From Saxidomus purpurata (lineage: Eukaryota; Mollusca; Bivalvia; Venerida; Veneridae): a stretch of 64,000 nt of DNA. Positions 35,881 to 46,848 of this stretch are shown here, in pieces. The position numbers were made by a program, and so were the translations under genes. How positions within the stretch are numbered: the first letter of the stretch is position 1; every line of letters begins with the position of its first letter. The stretch spans positions 2,349,367-2,413,366 of the forward strand of contig JAFMSR010000017.1 in the NCBI GenBank assembly GCA_022818135.1. The letters run 5' to 3'. The notes beneath the pieces are model-generated. The model saw only the letters and a program-made list of their open reading frames with translations. It searched no databases and was not told the origin of the DNA.

Positions 35881-36309
35881 CGTAAAAATAATTTTAAAAA
35901 AGGAGGTAAACTCTTGATGCGTATTTTATATACATATTTGACTAATATTACTGTGTGTTATCGCTGAAGGAAAGCAAGAAATGAAGCGTTAAGACCACTT
36001 TTCGCACGCAAGCCTTCTGTCACATATAGCCAACCCGTAGTATGGTTCGATTCAATATCGTTTCATGTTTAGCATACAAGTACTACCACATATTTTCAAA
36101 ATATAAAAGCATAATTGGTGGCAAAATGTATGTTATCGGTTGTCTTGTATGTTTCATTTGCAGTCTGTACGTAGAACGTAAGCTTTGTGCAGCTTAATTT
36201 CAAAACAATGTTTCAGAGACTGATTGAACATTATTACATATTTTATTTCAGATAGTTGTGACATAACACCAGCACCAAACATTGTTCTTTTGAAACAATC
36301 TGAATATCA
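35881..36309 (-). other. 3' flank of transporter copy 3 (inverted)
   Basis: Reverse-strand sequence parallels the 3' flanks of copies 1 and 2. Words such as ACTACCACATATT are the reverse complement of the AATATGTGGTACTACTAG type. It marks the far end of the inverted partial duplication. No gene. Confidence 0.55.
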
Positions 36310-37551
36310 ATATCAACACTGATATCATTGAGCTTTTCAGCTATCATTTTCTCTGCATCACCAGGATTTACTTTATACGTCCCTTTTTGTTGGTGTCTTT
36401 GTGGACAAAATTTTCCAAGACTGTTGCAAGGTAAATGGTTTTCAATGAAATAACATATGTTCCATCTATTTGACTTTGTTGCTGAGGCTGAGTTTGTAAA
36501 CTCCCAACTATTGCAACCAATATTGTTACGACAGTTCCAATTAGATGAACATACAAGTAAGAAATTGAATAAAATGTGTTTAGTCCAGATATTTTGCCAA
36601 TTCTTTTAGCACTTGAATCAAACTGTAAAAGAATTATTTAAATCCTCTGGTTTTGGTTTTTGGATCGGATACATTATACAGCGGGGATGCATTTGATACA
36701 ATGTCTGTATCAGTACAATTCCCAGTTGGTCTCTGTGACAGATAAGGCGTTGTTACTATATCTCTGGAAAACGTCTGTCCGAAATTCATCCATAAGTTGA
36801 TTGCCAATCCGACCAAGGCCGCAAAGAAAACAGCTCTGGGTCGACTCTGAAAAATGCAGATACTATAAACATCCATGTATCTGTCTCCGGTCAAGCAACA
36901 ACTCCGGAAAGGCCAGTCATTATATGAGTTAGAGGACCCTTCATGTTTGATAGTAAAAAGGCGATCGCAGCTGATACTATGCAAAGCAACATTACAAAAC
37001 ACCTAGAAATATTTGTAGCTGTCTGATCATCCATTTTTGGCTTGCATACTCTTAGAACATCAACGCAAAAAACTGCCGACAGGCCACTGAGTCCTGAAGA
37101 TACTGTGCTTTGTGAAGCGGCGGCTAGAGCGACAATGAATAGTCCTGGCATTCCGGGCAGATTGTGAAACATTTCTAGAATACTCAACGGTATAATCTGA
37201 TTTGGGTTGCTAATTTTTTCCGATGGCCAGTGGATCGCATCCCTTGTCACTGCAGTAAGCAAATACCGACACACCTTCAAGCATTACTAGACCCCATTTC
37301 AAACAGTAAATTGGTGATGCAATGAACAAAAGTGGTTTTGCTTTCTTTAAACTGGGTGTAAATATTATTCTTTGTACCCCTGCCTGGGTTATTGTCATAT
37401 AAAGATATTGTGGTATAGCGCCAAGAAACAAGGTCCAAAATGAGTGACGTATGGTTTGATAAGGATCGAAGTTAATCGAGTTAAAGCTATCTTCACTCAG
37501 CTTTCGTATTTTAGATGGTCCTCCTGCATACATGGTGTTTTTTTCCAGCGA
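36310..37551 (-). pseudogene. SLC5-family transporter copy 3, inverted exon-2 pseudogene
   Basis: The minus strand carries essentially the whole of exon 2 and no exon 1. Lesions seen: the splice acceptor AG is changed to AT at 37551; an extra A in an A run near 37215-37222 shifts the frame just after the CDPLAIGK segment; a Gly codon becomes TGA near 36891; an insertion and a deletion follow around the FFRKSR-equivalent region near 36850-36880; the late loop is shortened near 36630; and the stop is lost by a one-base deletion at the C terminus, removing the DTGV tail. Recognisable segments include NPNQIIPLSILEMFHNLPGM and FSRDIVTTPYL. Its 3' flank is also present, so it arose by DNA duplication and inversion and not by retroposition. 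Confidence 0.9.
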
Positions 37552-37599
37552 TGAAATGTTTAAAGGTGCAATATTTCTCAATAAACTTAACATAAACTA

Positions 37600-38160
37600 T
37601 CACTGTTTTGTTTACTATCACCCAGTAAAGTGTTTCTTGCACGTGAATGGCATACAGTCAAAAGTATTAAATGAGGACCCCTGTTGTTGCGTTCGTTATC
37701 AAATGCAAACACAAATTTTGTACTCAATTGAGTTTTGATTGGATTAAATATATAACTTTATATTGTCTTTAGGACTGGTATATTTTTATACTATTCCTTA
37801 GAATATTATACGATATATTATATTATATCTACATTAATTTTGCAAATCGAGACATATATAATGAACTAATATATATTCAAATACTGTTTTAGTACAGCAA
37901 AAACAACATACACACCTGTTTCATAAATTGTCGTCATATAAAATTACTGTTAATTCAAAGGTCACAGAAAAAAAATATGACTGGTCAGAAAAGATAATGC
38001 TCCTGAGGGGCGGGTTCGAACCCATATCACGGTCAGTTCTTTTATGCATACATTGCCCAGCTTTTGAGATACGGCTCAGCATAAAGTAGGCTTGCAAAAG
38101 CAGTTCATCATTAGTTTCACTCTGGAAGTGACACTGTTTCTTAAATTTGAACTATCACAG
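37600..38160. other. Unassigned AT-rich DNA
   Basis: Begins where homology of the inverted transporter block fades. Contains the tRNA-like element listed at 37998-38085. No gene recognised. Confidence 0.35.
37998..38085 (-). mobile_element. tRNA-like SINE head or tRNA pseudogene (minus strand)
   Basis: On the minus strand there is a good T arm and B box (GGGTTCGAACCC), an A-box-like segment with CTCAAAAGCTGGG, and a partly pairing acceptor (CTGAG/CTCAG). The anticodon arm does not fold cleanly, so I treat it as tRNA-derived and not as a functional gene. Confidence 0.45.
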
Positions 38161-38164
38161 CGTG

Positions 38165-38745
38165 ATAAAAAATATCTTTGCACCTACACATAGTTTAAAA
38201 TGTAAGAGCATGGATTTGATTCCTTGATGTCCGGAATATGTAAAAGGTAAATGTGGAAGTAGTGCGTTCCACTCTAAGTCGCTTTGACAGGCTGTAAATG
38301 GGCAAAGGGTGCATATACACGCATGAACAAGCGTGCATGAAAAGCATGTCATGTACTTCTACACTTTGGGTGATTATGTTCATCATAGTTTCAATTCAAT
38401 ATTCCAAGAAATGTGGAAGTATTTCATTCCACTAGAATTTGCTTTGACGGAGCGCTTCAGCGCGCATAAATAAGTTCCTTCCACTTGAATTTGATTTGAC
38501 TGCATCCATAAGCGCACATGAAAAACATGTTATGCACTTCTAGACTTTGTGGTGAGTTTTAATTAAATATTCCAAAAAAATGTGGAAGTATTCCATTCCA
38601 CTAGAATTTGCTTTGACGGCGCGCATAAGTGCGCACAAATAAGCCCGCATGAAAAACATGTCATGCACATTTACATTTTGCCGTGATCATGCTCACCAAG
38701 TGACAAGTGTCATTTTAATACTCCAAGAATATATCAGTAGTTCAC
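38165..38745. repeat. Tandem repeat with period about 165 bp, three to four units
   Basis: The word TGTGGAAGTA recurs at about 38249, 38412 and 38580, each followed by a CCACTAGAATTTGCTTTGAC-like stretch and GCGCATAA and CATGAAAAACATGT words. Units are diverged. Confidence 0.75.
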
Positions 38746-38759
38746 TGGACTAGATTTGA

Positions 38760-39195
38760 TTTCTTCACAATATCATATATAGTGAAAATGACAAAGGGCC
38801 ATAACTCTTGTAAAAATAGTCTTAGCCAATTTTCCTTTCTGTACGATCATCTTCACTTGAAGGTTGTTCTTTTGTGAAAGTATAAAGTAAATCCTCCCAA
38901 TAATGCAGGAGGAGTTCGACAAACAAGATTTGTTCACAATTTCATATATAGTGAACATAAAAAGGGCCATTACTCTGGTAAAAATGAGCGGAGCCAAAAT
39001 CCCTTTCTTTACGTTCATCGACACATATAACCTGATCATCTGTAAATTTAAAGCAAATTCGCCTTAAAGCGAATGAAAAATCTAAGACACAAGCTTTACA
39101 GACAGACGGACAGACGTACGTACGTAAGAACGGACAAACAGACAAGCTGCTTCCAGTATACCCCCGTAACTCCGTTGCTAGGGGTATAATAATAA
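38760..39195. mobile_element. Dispersed bivalve-type repeat (GGGCCATAACTC type)
   Basis: Two sub-units carry TTCATATATAGTGAA, GGGCCATAACTCTTGTAAAA and the GTAAATTTAAAGCAAAT type. It then has a (GACA)-rich run at about 39100-39145 and ends GTTGCTAGGGGTATAATAAT. This arrangement is typical of non-coding bivalve repeats. The minus-strand frames are not conserved between sub-units. Confidence 0.6.
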
Positions 39196-39603
39196 CAGTT
39201 CTTACACAGATGCCAATGAATAATATCAAATCTCAATTTTTTATAGAAAACTATAATACAATGTACTTACATTCAAACCTCTTGAAATCTTCTTTCTTGC
39301 TACTTTTATAAAAGATGACTTAGCAAAAAATCATTGAATATCAGGCATTTTCAGACAATACAATGGAATCACAAGTGTCAAAAGAGCAATGACATCACAA
39401 ACTCATGTGATAAAACCATTCAAATTTGAAAATTTTTACTTAGAATAGCCTTGCATAAAACAAATCACAATACTCACATAATCCGTTTTGCAAAACTATT
39501 CGAACTCGAGTTAGAAGAATTATGCATTTATGTTAAGGGATAGATTGGTTTGCCATAAAATAAATTATCACTGGAGATAGAATATATTTTGTTATTTGAA
39601 AAC

Positions 39604-39631
39604 AAAAAAACAAAAATAATATCAAACAGGG
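39604..39631 (-). mobile_element. Dispersed repeat R1, copy e (tiny 3'-end fragment)
   Basis: Only the terminal bases AAATAATATCAAACAGGG and the adjacent A run of R1 are present, then unrelated sequence. It is short enough that chance cannot be fully excluded, but it matches exactly the terminus kept by the other fragments. Confidence 0.5.
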
Positions 39632-39764
39632 TATTCAGGAAAAAACACAATAATTATGTAATTCAAGATTTTGTAAGAGAAAATGTGAAATAACCATTTT
39701 CTGTAAAATATCAAGTTAGAATAGTCTTGCGCCAAGCGCCATCGATATGGTCTACAGTGCTCCT

Positions 39765-41399
39765 GTCTTAACGGAAACCGTTCTGTTCATCCGCCAATAC
39801 ATTGTTGGCTTCAACCCACAGTACAGTTTATACATAAATGTAGCAAGCGTGCAAGTTCCGTCAGCCAGCCGAGGATAGAACAAGCCAGCAAATTACTTTA
39901 ATAATACAACTATAATAGTATTAGGCACCTAATCCCACGTTAAACATATAGATCCGTTACTAATAAATGTTCAGCTTAAAGCAAAACAGCTGCGAATTGG
40001 GCGGGCGCGAATTGCAGAAACCAAGGTACAAGTTTTAGACACTCTAACTGACTTGAATCGGCTCAAGAATATTAACAAGCGATACAGTAACAAGGCAATA
40101 TAGGCTTGTCAAAACTTAGAAATACAGCATGACTTGAGACTATTTAAGTGTAAAAATGTTCATGTATACTAAATAGAAGCACCGAGAACTACGGACTGAA
40201 ATGTAAAATAGTCAAAGGAGCAAAAATACCGTTCTGTATACACATAACCTAATAATACCAAAGTTTGTAACAACTATTTACATAACACAAGGAGTTAAGT
40301 ATTTCTATAAGCAATCCAGCTGTAGACGAGAATAAAAATACAGCCATCATAATTGAATAGCAAACAGAATATACGGATATAATTTTGTGTTTAAATTACG
40401 GTGACGTTGCATGGCCTGCGAATGGACTCTCGACTGATAAGTTATAATTTATGTAAACGCATAACTCTTTAAAAATGTCAATAATACACAATGTTAAAGT
40501 ATTAAGTGCAAGACACAATGTGTGAGTTATTGGTACTACATACCACTTAAATAACAAACAAGTTGATGAAAGAAAATAATACAGAAAATTAGTATATTCA
40601 GCCCACTTCTCAAATCACATTACTGTCTTTCGGATGAGACCTAAAACCGAGGTCTGATGTATCGGTGCTGTACACCAGGCATGTTAAAGAACTAGGGCGT
40701 GTCTCTGGAACGGGACTCGTTCTGTATCTTGCACTTTCCCCCAAAATCTTAAATAACTAAAAACTTCTGGGGCCATTGCTCATATGGAATATGCGGTACC
40801 AACGATAAAACTCTAAAATACATACATACTAGTTTAATCGATTGAAGACAGCCGTTACGGATGGTTATATCCGAAGATACCGAATGAAGGGTCAGCACAA
40901 AAAAGACATACCAACGGCATTTACAGCACTAATTAAATTGTCTCTTGAAAAGTAAAGTAAATAAGTTGCAGCTGACAATAATTTCTACTATTTTACCAAT
41001 AGGGGCCTACATCATAATGACATTCAAATGACAGCAGTGAAAATGTATGCAGGTACCTAGAGTAAATTTTAAAAAATGTGACAATGACGTAAACAATCAC
41101 GTGCTCATACACGTTTACAACCATCGCATGAACAGGTAGAGTATGTATTAATGCACTGTATCTAAATACATTGAGATTGATTCAATGGTAAAATGTTTCA
41201 GTTTTGATTTTACTACTACCAATAAAAAATGCTTATTGATACGCTACATGAACACGTTACTGTGTGGTGAACCGTTTAAAGTTTCTTCTAACCCATCTCA
41301 CGTTAAGGATATTGAACTATATGGTTTATTCATCAAGTATATGTACAACAATTCATAGCCTTTATTTGAATGTGATTTGATATACATGAAGTATCGAAA
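39765..41399 (+). repeat. Duplicated 5' block of transporter unit 4
   Basis: Parallels 8140-9985 (unit 2), then 1-1705 (unit 1). Unlike unit 2 it lacks the 2.1-kb insertion, and between about 40980 and 41399 it is very close to unit 1, suggesting units 1 and 4 share the more recent history or have exchanged sequence. Confidence 0.7.
40622..40770 (+). mobile_element. SINE core without tRNA head, unit 4 copy
   Basis: Core sequence from CTGTCTTTCGGATGAGACC onwards matches the SINEs at 839-1045 and 9481-9700, but the tRNA-like head is missing, together with about 280 bp of flank present in unit 1. The loss is a deletion specific to unit 4. Confidence 0.65.
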
Positions 41400-42012
41400 A
41401 TGCAAGGGGAAAACATGTACAGTCGGATATTTACTATTCCTGACTATGTTGTACTAGTGACTACAATTTTTATTTCGGTTGCAATTGGAATATTTTATGC
41501 TGTCAAAGATAAACGGAATAACAGTTCTACTAACTTTTTCCTAGGAAACAGAAAGTTAAAAGCGGTTCCACTAGGATTGTCGTATGTAGTGACGTTTCAA
41601 TCTGCTATAATGATTTTAGGTACCCCTGCAGAGATTTACATATATGGAATGCAATACGCTCTCATACTAATTGGTACGTTTATTGGGATCTTTCTTTCCG
41701 GCTTGATTGTGGTTCCCCTGTTCCATCCTATGAATATCACCAGCGTCTACGAATACTACAACCTTCGTTACGGAACCAATAGTCTACGGTACCTGGGTGT
41801 TATACTTGGTGTGACGTTCTACATCCTGTACATGGGCGTAGTTCTATTTGGAACGGCTCTAGCACTAGAATCTACAACAGGATTGCCAATATGGACTTCC
41901 GTTGTAACGTTTGCTTCTGCCGCTGTCATCTACACGTCCATAGGAGGAATAAAAGCTGTGATATGGACCGACGTATTCCAGACTCTAATCATGTTTTGTG
42001 GAATTTTAGCAG
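41400..42012 (+). CDS. SLC5-family transporter copy 4, exon 1
   Basis: The 613-bp exon has the same start position, length and donor (GCAG|GTAAAT) as copies 1 and 2 and no lesion; residue 2 is Gln where the others have Glu. It encodes the N-terminal membrane helices through GGIKAVIWTDVFQ. The only exon 2 that can follow on this strand in the window starts at 63875. If both are joined, the gene is potentially functional with a very long intron; the rest of exon 2 lies beyond the window. Confidence 0.85.
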
Positions 42013-42589
42013 GTAAATACTGATTAAAATAACACTTTAATAATACAAATAATAATAATAATTGAAACAATAATAACAAGAGATGTTTGTAAAACGCGTA
42101 TGCCCCTTCAAGCTGGTCGCTCACAGTTGCCGCTAAAAACATAAAATTTTCAAAAATGATATACTAATACATAGAATATAAAACTAAAGGCTAGAATCAA
42201 CAATATAAGTAAAAATCTAGGTAGGAATTTGCAAAAATCGATTGAAAATATTGGATTTACGGCACCTCTACACTATATTTATATTGGAATTTCAAAAGCG
42301 TGTGAAACGTTTTATAATTTGATAGCGTATTATTTCAAATCTACAGATAAACTTTACAGGAATTTATACTGGAACCTTTTTATGTTACTATATCTTCTAA
42401 AATATGTTATTTTCGCACAGTTTGAAGAACTTTATTTTTTCACCAAAATCATGCAAAAGTCGAACTATGCAAGGAACAGATTTAAAAGTAAAAGTCACTG
42501 TGAAATTCGCATAAGACCTAATAACCTGAAAATGAATAGGGGTCATTCACACGTAATGACAAATCAAGTTTCAGAATTTAAAAAGAATA

Positions 42590-42925
42590 TATATTTTAGT
42601 AACAGTGACCTTGAACCGACCTTAAAAAAGGGAAAATGGGAACAAATATTTTTAGTAACAGTTACCTTGACCCTCCCCCCCCCCCAAAAAATGGGAAAAA
42701 ATGGGAAACAAATATTTTTAGTAACAGTGACCTTGACCCCTCCCCCCTCTACAGAAAAAGTTTTTGCTTAAAACAATTTTTAAAGAAAAGATTATTTTAG
42801 TAACAGTGACCTTGACCTTGAGATCATTGACCCGCAATGTAATCCCAAGCTTCCTCTCCGCGCAAGTAACCTTGACCCTTGTGACCGCAAATGCATTACC
42901 AAGCTTCCTTTCCTCGCAAGCTACC
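42590..42925 (+). repeat. Short tandem units with GTAACAGTGACCTTGACC
   Basis: The phrase TTTAGTAACAGTGACCTTGA recurs about four times with variable spacing, interrupted by C runs. The 180-codon frame at 42229-42771 and the 60-codon frame after it run through this array and are not supported as genes. Confidence 0.7.
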
Positions 42926-42936
42926 TACACACCAAT

Positions 42937-43290
42937 ACAAAAATAATATCAAACAGGGAATGCCACGTACCAAAAACGCAGCCTCCCCAAAACGAGCCCC
43001 ACAGCACCCAGAAGTGCACACACACACACACGCACACACACACGACACACACACACAATCATAATACACACACACATATACACTTCAACACACACTAGCA
43101 TACAAAGCAAACACACGAGGACAAAACGAACAATTAAAAAGAAACACAGTGGGGCACCGCCTTGGAACGGTCAGTGGCAAAAACACCACTGGGGAGCTTA
43201 AACCGGTTTATGGTGCGCACCCAACCTCACTCTACCCCACCATGTTCCAAAGTCACAGGACAGTGTAAATAAAAGTAATCCCTGCTAGGT
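42937..43290 (-). mobile_element. Dispersed repeat R1, copy f (near full length, minus strand)
   Basis: Reverse complement of copy a: starts AAAAATAATATCAAACAGGG, continues through the CA tract, and ends with AAAAGTAATCCCTGC at the R1 5' side. The preserved 5' neighbour GTGAATCTCTAA also appears near 31845, so R1 probably extends a little further 5'. Confidence 0.8.
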
Positions 43291-43394
43291 GAATCTCTAA
43301 CACACGCAGTGGAAACAAAAGGCATGGAATGTAAAACACAAAAATGCTCGTGTATAAATATATAAAAAGCAAACATTGAGAACCAAAAAACGTA

Positions 43395-43915
43395 TGTACC
43401 AAGTTTCATTGCAATTGGTCACTCCTTACTCGAGTTATTGAGAGGAAACTAATTTTCTATTCTTGGTCACTGTGACCTTGACCTTTGACCTTAAAATCCT
43501 CTTCTGGTTACGACTAACCTCCACATCAAGTTTCAAGATGCTAGACCCATGCGTTCTTGAGTTATCATCCGGATACCATTCTACAATTCCGGGTCATTGT
43601 GACCTTGACCTTTGACCTTGTCATTTGCTGGTCATAACCAACCTTCACATCAAGTTTCAAGATGATATGCCCAAGCGTTCTCGAGCTATCGTCCGGGAAA
43701 CCGTTTAACAATTCCGGGTCACTGTGGCCTTGAATTTTGACATACTGACTTCACAAACAACAGGGATGCTCTATTGGTCATGACAGACTTTACGTCAAGT
43801 CTCAATATCGAAAACCAGTCGGTAGACGGACCGACCGACCGACATACCGACCGACCGACCGACATCTGCAAATTTATATACCCCTCTTCTTCGAAGGGGG
43901 CATAATAAAAGAGTA
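43395..43915. mobile_element. Dispersed repeat with GACCTTGACCTTTGACCTT units
   Basis: Three sub-units of about 118 bp, each with GTCACTGTGACCTTGACC-like and CATCAAGTTTCAAGATG-like words. A (GACC)n stretch follows at about 43828-43861, and the end CTTCGAAGGGGGCATAATAA. No coding content. Confidence 0.7.
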
Positions 43916-44444
43916 ATTGAAATATATGACGACAAATTCCTGAAAAAGGTGTGTATGTTGCTTTGCTGCACTAACATAATATTTGCATGGGCAACTTATA
44001 TCACAATGTCCGATATCACAAAATCAAGGGAATTAAGTCAAATTGCTGGTGTCATGACGGTATCTCCAAAGTTACCTTTCTTTTGTTGCTATCTGAAAGT
44101 GTGTGTGATTTATGAGGTCATAAAACAAGTCGCGTGTAACCGCGTCGGTCAAACGGGAGAAATCAATTTATCGATTTTTAAAAACTAAAACGAAAATAAT
44201 AAAACAGTATTTGAAGAAATTTGACGACAAATTCCTAAAACAGGTGTTTAACTATGTTGTTTGCTGCACTAACATAATGTTTGCCTGAATTTGCATTGTA
44301 TATCAATTCGTTACATGTGTCATGATTTGCAATTGTGGATATATAAAATATATGGTATAAACTTCTAAGGAATAATATAAAAATAAAGACAGTATAAAGT
44401 TACATATTTAAAATATTCAGAACATACTATACAAATGTATAAGT

Positions 44445-44445
<1 letters not shown>

Positions 44446-44522
<77 letters not shown>

Positions 44523-44645
44523 TTTTTGTTTTTTTTTGTTTTTTTTTTTGTGTGTGTGTGGTGTGTGTGTGTGTGGGTGGGTGTTTGTTGGTGTGTGTTG
44601 TGGGGTGTGGGGGGGGGTGTTTTGGGGGGGGGGTTTTTGGGTGTG

Positions 44646-44679
<34 letters not shown>

Positions 44680-44680
44680 G
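44446..44680. repeat. Poly-T and G/T low-complexity block
   Basis: A T run of about 75 bases, then GT-rich and G-rich stretches, then another T run. A similar composition recurs at 44904-44987. Frames here consist of Phe, Lys, Gly or Val runs and are not genes. Confidence 0.8.
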
Positions 44681-44903
44681 TTTCATCTCAATTCGGCGCA
44701 GTGTGTACGCTTGATTACGTAGGCAACAACAGGGGCCTATATCATCATACTTATTGACTGTATGCCATTCATGTACAATAAACTGTTTTCTTGGTGATAA
44801 TAAACAAAACGTTGAGGGCTCTTTTATGCGTTTCGTCACTATTAAATGTGATCACAATCCGTACAATCATGAGTTTGCACCAACGAGTCTTCTGTATGGG
44901 TGT

Positions 44904-44955
44904 TTTTTGGGGGGGGGGGGGGGGGTTGTTGGGGGGGGGGGGGTTTTTGGGGTGG

Positions 44956-44987
<32 letters not shown>
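44904..44987. repeat. G-run and T-run block
   Basis: The order of G runs, a GTTG or TTTTTGG break, and a terminal T run repeats the right half of the block at 44590-44678, so both may derive from the same GT-rich parent. Confidence 0.7.
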
Positions 44988-44988
<1 letters not shown>

Positions 44989-45457
44989 TATTAACTAAGA
45001 TCACATAACTAAGATCACATTTCATGCAATCATGACTTTTCACCAATATTCCTTCTTTTATGAACTGGGATCACTTTCCATAGAATCATGGGTTTGGATA
45101 ATAACCCTTCTGGTATTGTTTTGGGTCACATTCATTGCAAACTTGTTTTTTTTTTAATTTTGGATTGGAAATGTTACTCTGTAAGGCACCTTTTAACTGG
45201 ATAATACCGCGTGAAAAATATCAATACAATACTCTTGCGTTTTCAGTCTTTCATGAATGGCTTAATAATTATAGTACATAAACAGTTCATATCTATCAAC
45301 ATAATATGTTATTACATCCAAACTAATGTTAATTATAAGTTTAGAGTAAGTATACTTTCTCGACCAGTGAATAAAGGTCAATATAAAAAAACAAGAATTA
45401 AGTTTGTTGTTCTGATGCACATTTCACAGTACGAACTTAATCACAACTGGGGGAAAT

Positions 45458-45605
45458 ATGTAAGCGACCGAATAGCTCAGTCGGGAGACAATTTGCCCTG
45501 TAAACGGGGGGGGGGGGAAAAAAAGGTCCCGGTCAGGCTGGAACTTTTTCTCACCCTGTGAAATTTGACGCTCTCTTTCTGCTTAAAAATCAAACAGGAA
45601 TATTT
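45458..45605 (+). mobile_element. tRNA-derived SINE remnant
   Basis: The A box GACCGAATAGCTCAGTCGGG is very tRNA-like. It is followed by an anticodon-like region, a G/A homopolymer in place of the variable arm, GGTCCCGGTCAGGCTGG, and the tail GAACTTTTTCTCACCCTGTG, which I associate with mollusc tRNA-SINEs. The B box is damaged. Confidence 0.6.
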
Positions 45606-46848
45606 GCTATGAAAACTAGCTACCCATCTCTTTCATATACATGTACTCAAAATCGCGCTGACCGTCTTTTTTAAAGATAATTCTAGTTCATTTATAATTC
45701 TTCTTGTATTAACAGTTCGAAATCAATAAATGTAGTTTCTATTACATATTGTTTTCAATTCAGCTAAAAAATGTGTATCATGGTATCTAGTCTGTCATGT
45801 CTTGCCAGTCTAGCATTATATTGAAGGACCATCTATAAACAAACAAAAAGAAAACAAACAAGTTAGCAACTATACAAGAAAGGCCTGGTAACGTGACTGG
45901 AACATTTGCTGTAAACAACGTGCGAGTAGGCATGCAATAATAACCCCAACTCACTTTTGTTTTAGCTGACACTTCAGTTTTAGTTAAAGAAACTCTGTAA
46001 TATTAGAAACTCCATTTGTAAGTTTCGAACCTATAAGATGAACAACGTCAACGACAGCAACAACGGAAGTGAGTTGGATGAGTGTGGGGGTATTATTGCA
46101 TGCCTAATTGTAGATATTTGTTGTTCCAGGCACGTGACCAGGAATTTCTTGTTTCATTGCTAACATGCTTATTTTTGCTTTTTTGTTTATTTATAGATAG
46201 GCTAGTCTTGCAAGACGTAAAAGACTAGAAATCATGACAAAAATAGCTGTATTTAAGCAATTTTATATAGAAAACAGTAGAAAATATGTATCAAAATCAC
46301 CTGCATTGTATTCTTTTAACGACAGAACAGCAAACAAAAGATAATCTGCCATGAAAGTGGATTTTTAGCAAGGAGGTAAATGGCACTAAATTTTAATACG
46401 GACTACGTTTGAGTGGACCGCGAAGGAACAACGCCTGTATGCAGTATTCATACCTATAATCTAGGACACAATCCCATACGCTCATGACAGAAAACTGAAA
46501 AATGATTTTGTTTATCTGGATTGAACAAATAATTATTCTACTAAAAGTAAAGATCTGAAATAAGTAGAGGATAAGTTTCACACTGAAATAATATGTTTAT
46601 CAACATCAATTCGCTACAGGTATTTCAATTATTTAAAAACTAACATACTAGTAATTTCTTGATCGAGAGGTGCAAATGAATAATCATTGTTTGTTTGTTC
46701 ATTAGAATAAAATTAGAATAGAATTAGAATTAAAGAGGGAACAAAAGTAGTCAGGTCATCCAATATCGCGGTTTGAAAAAATTTCGATTAGTCAAAGAAA
46801 ACTTATTTTGGGATTATTTTAGACTTACATGTGCTTGGAACTTTATCA
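45606..46848. other. Intronic DNA, no gene recognised
   Basis: AT-rich. The short minus-strand frames near 45787 and 46393 have no domains. A short direct repeat (AATTAGAAT) occurs near 46713. Confidence 0.35.

Noticed and set aside
42229..42946. 180-codon frame followed by a 60-codon frame
   Set aside because: The second half is a translation of GTAACAGTGACCTTGACC tandem units interrupted by C runs, and the first half has no recognisable domain.
44417..45008. Poly-Phe, poly-Lys and Gly/Val frames
   Set aside because: Low-complexity T and G/T runs; no domain or splice context.
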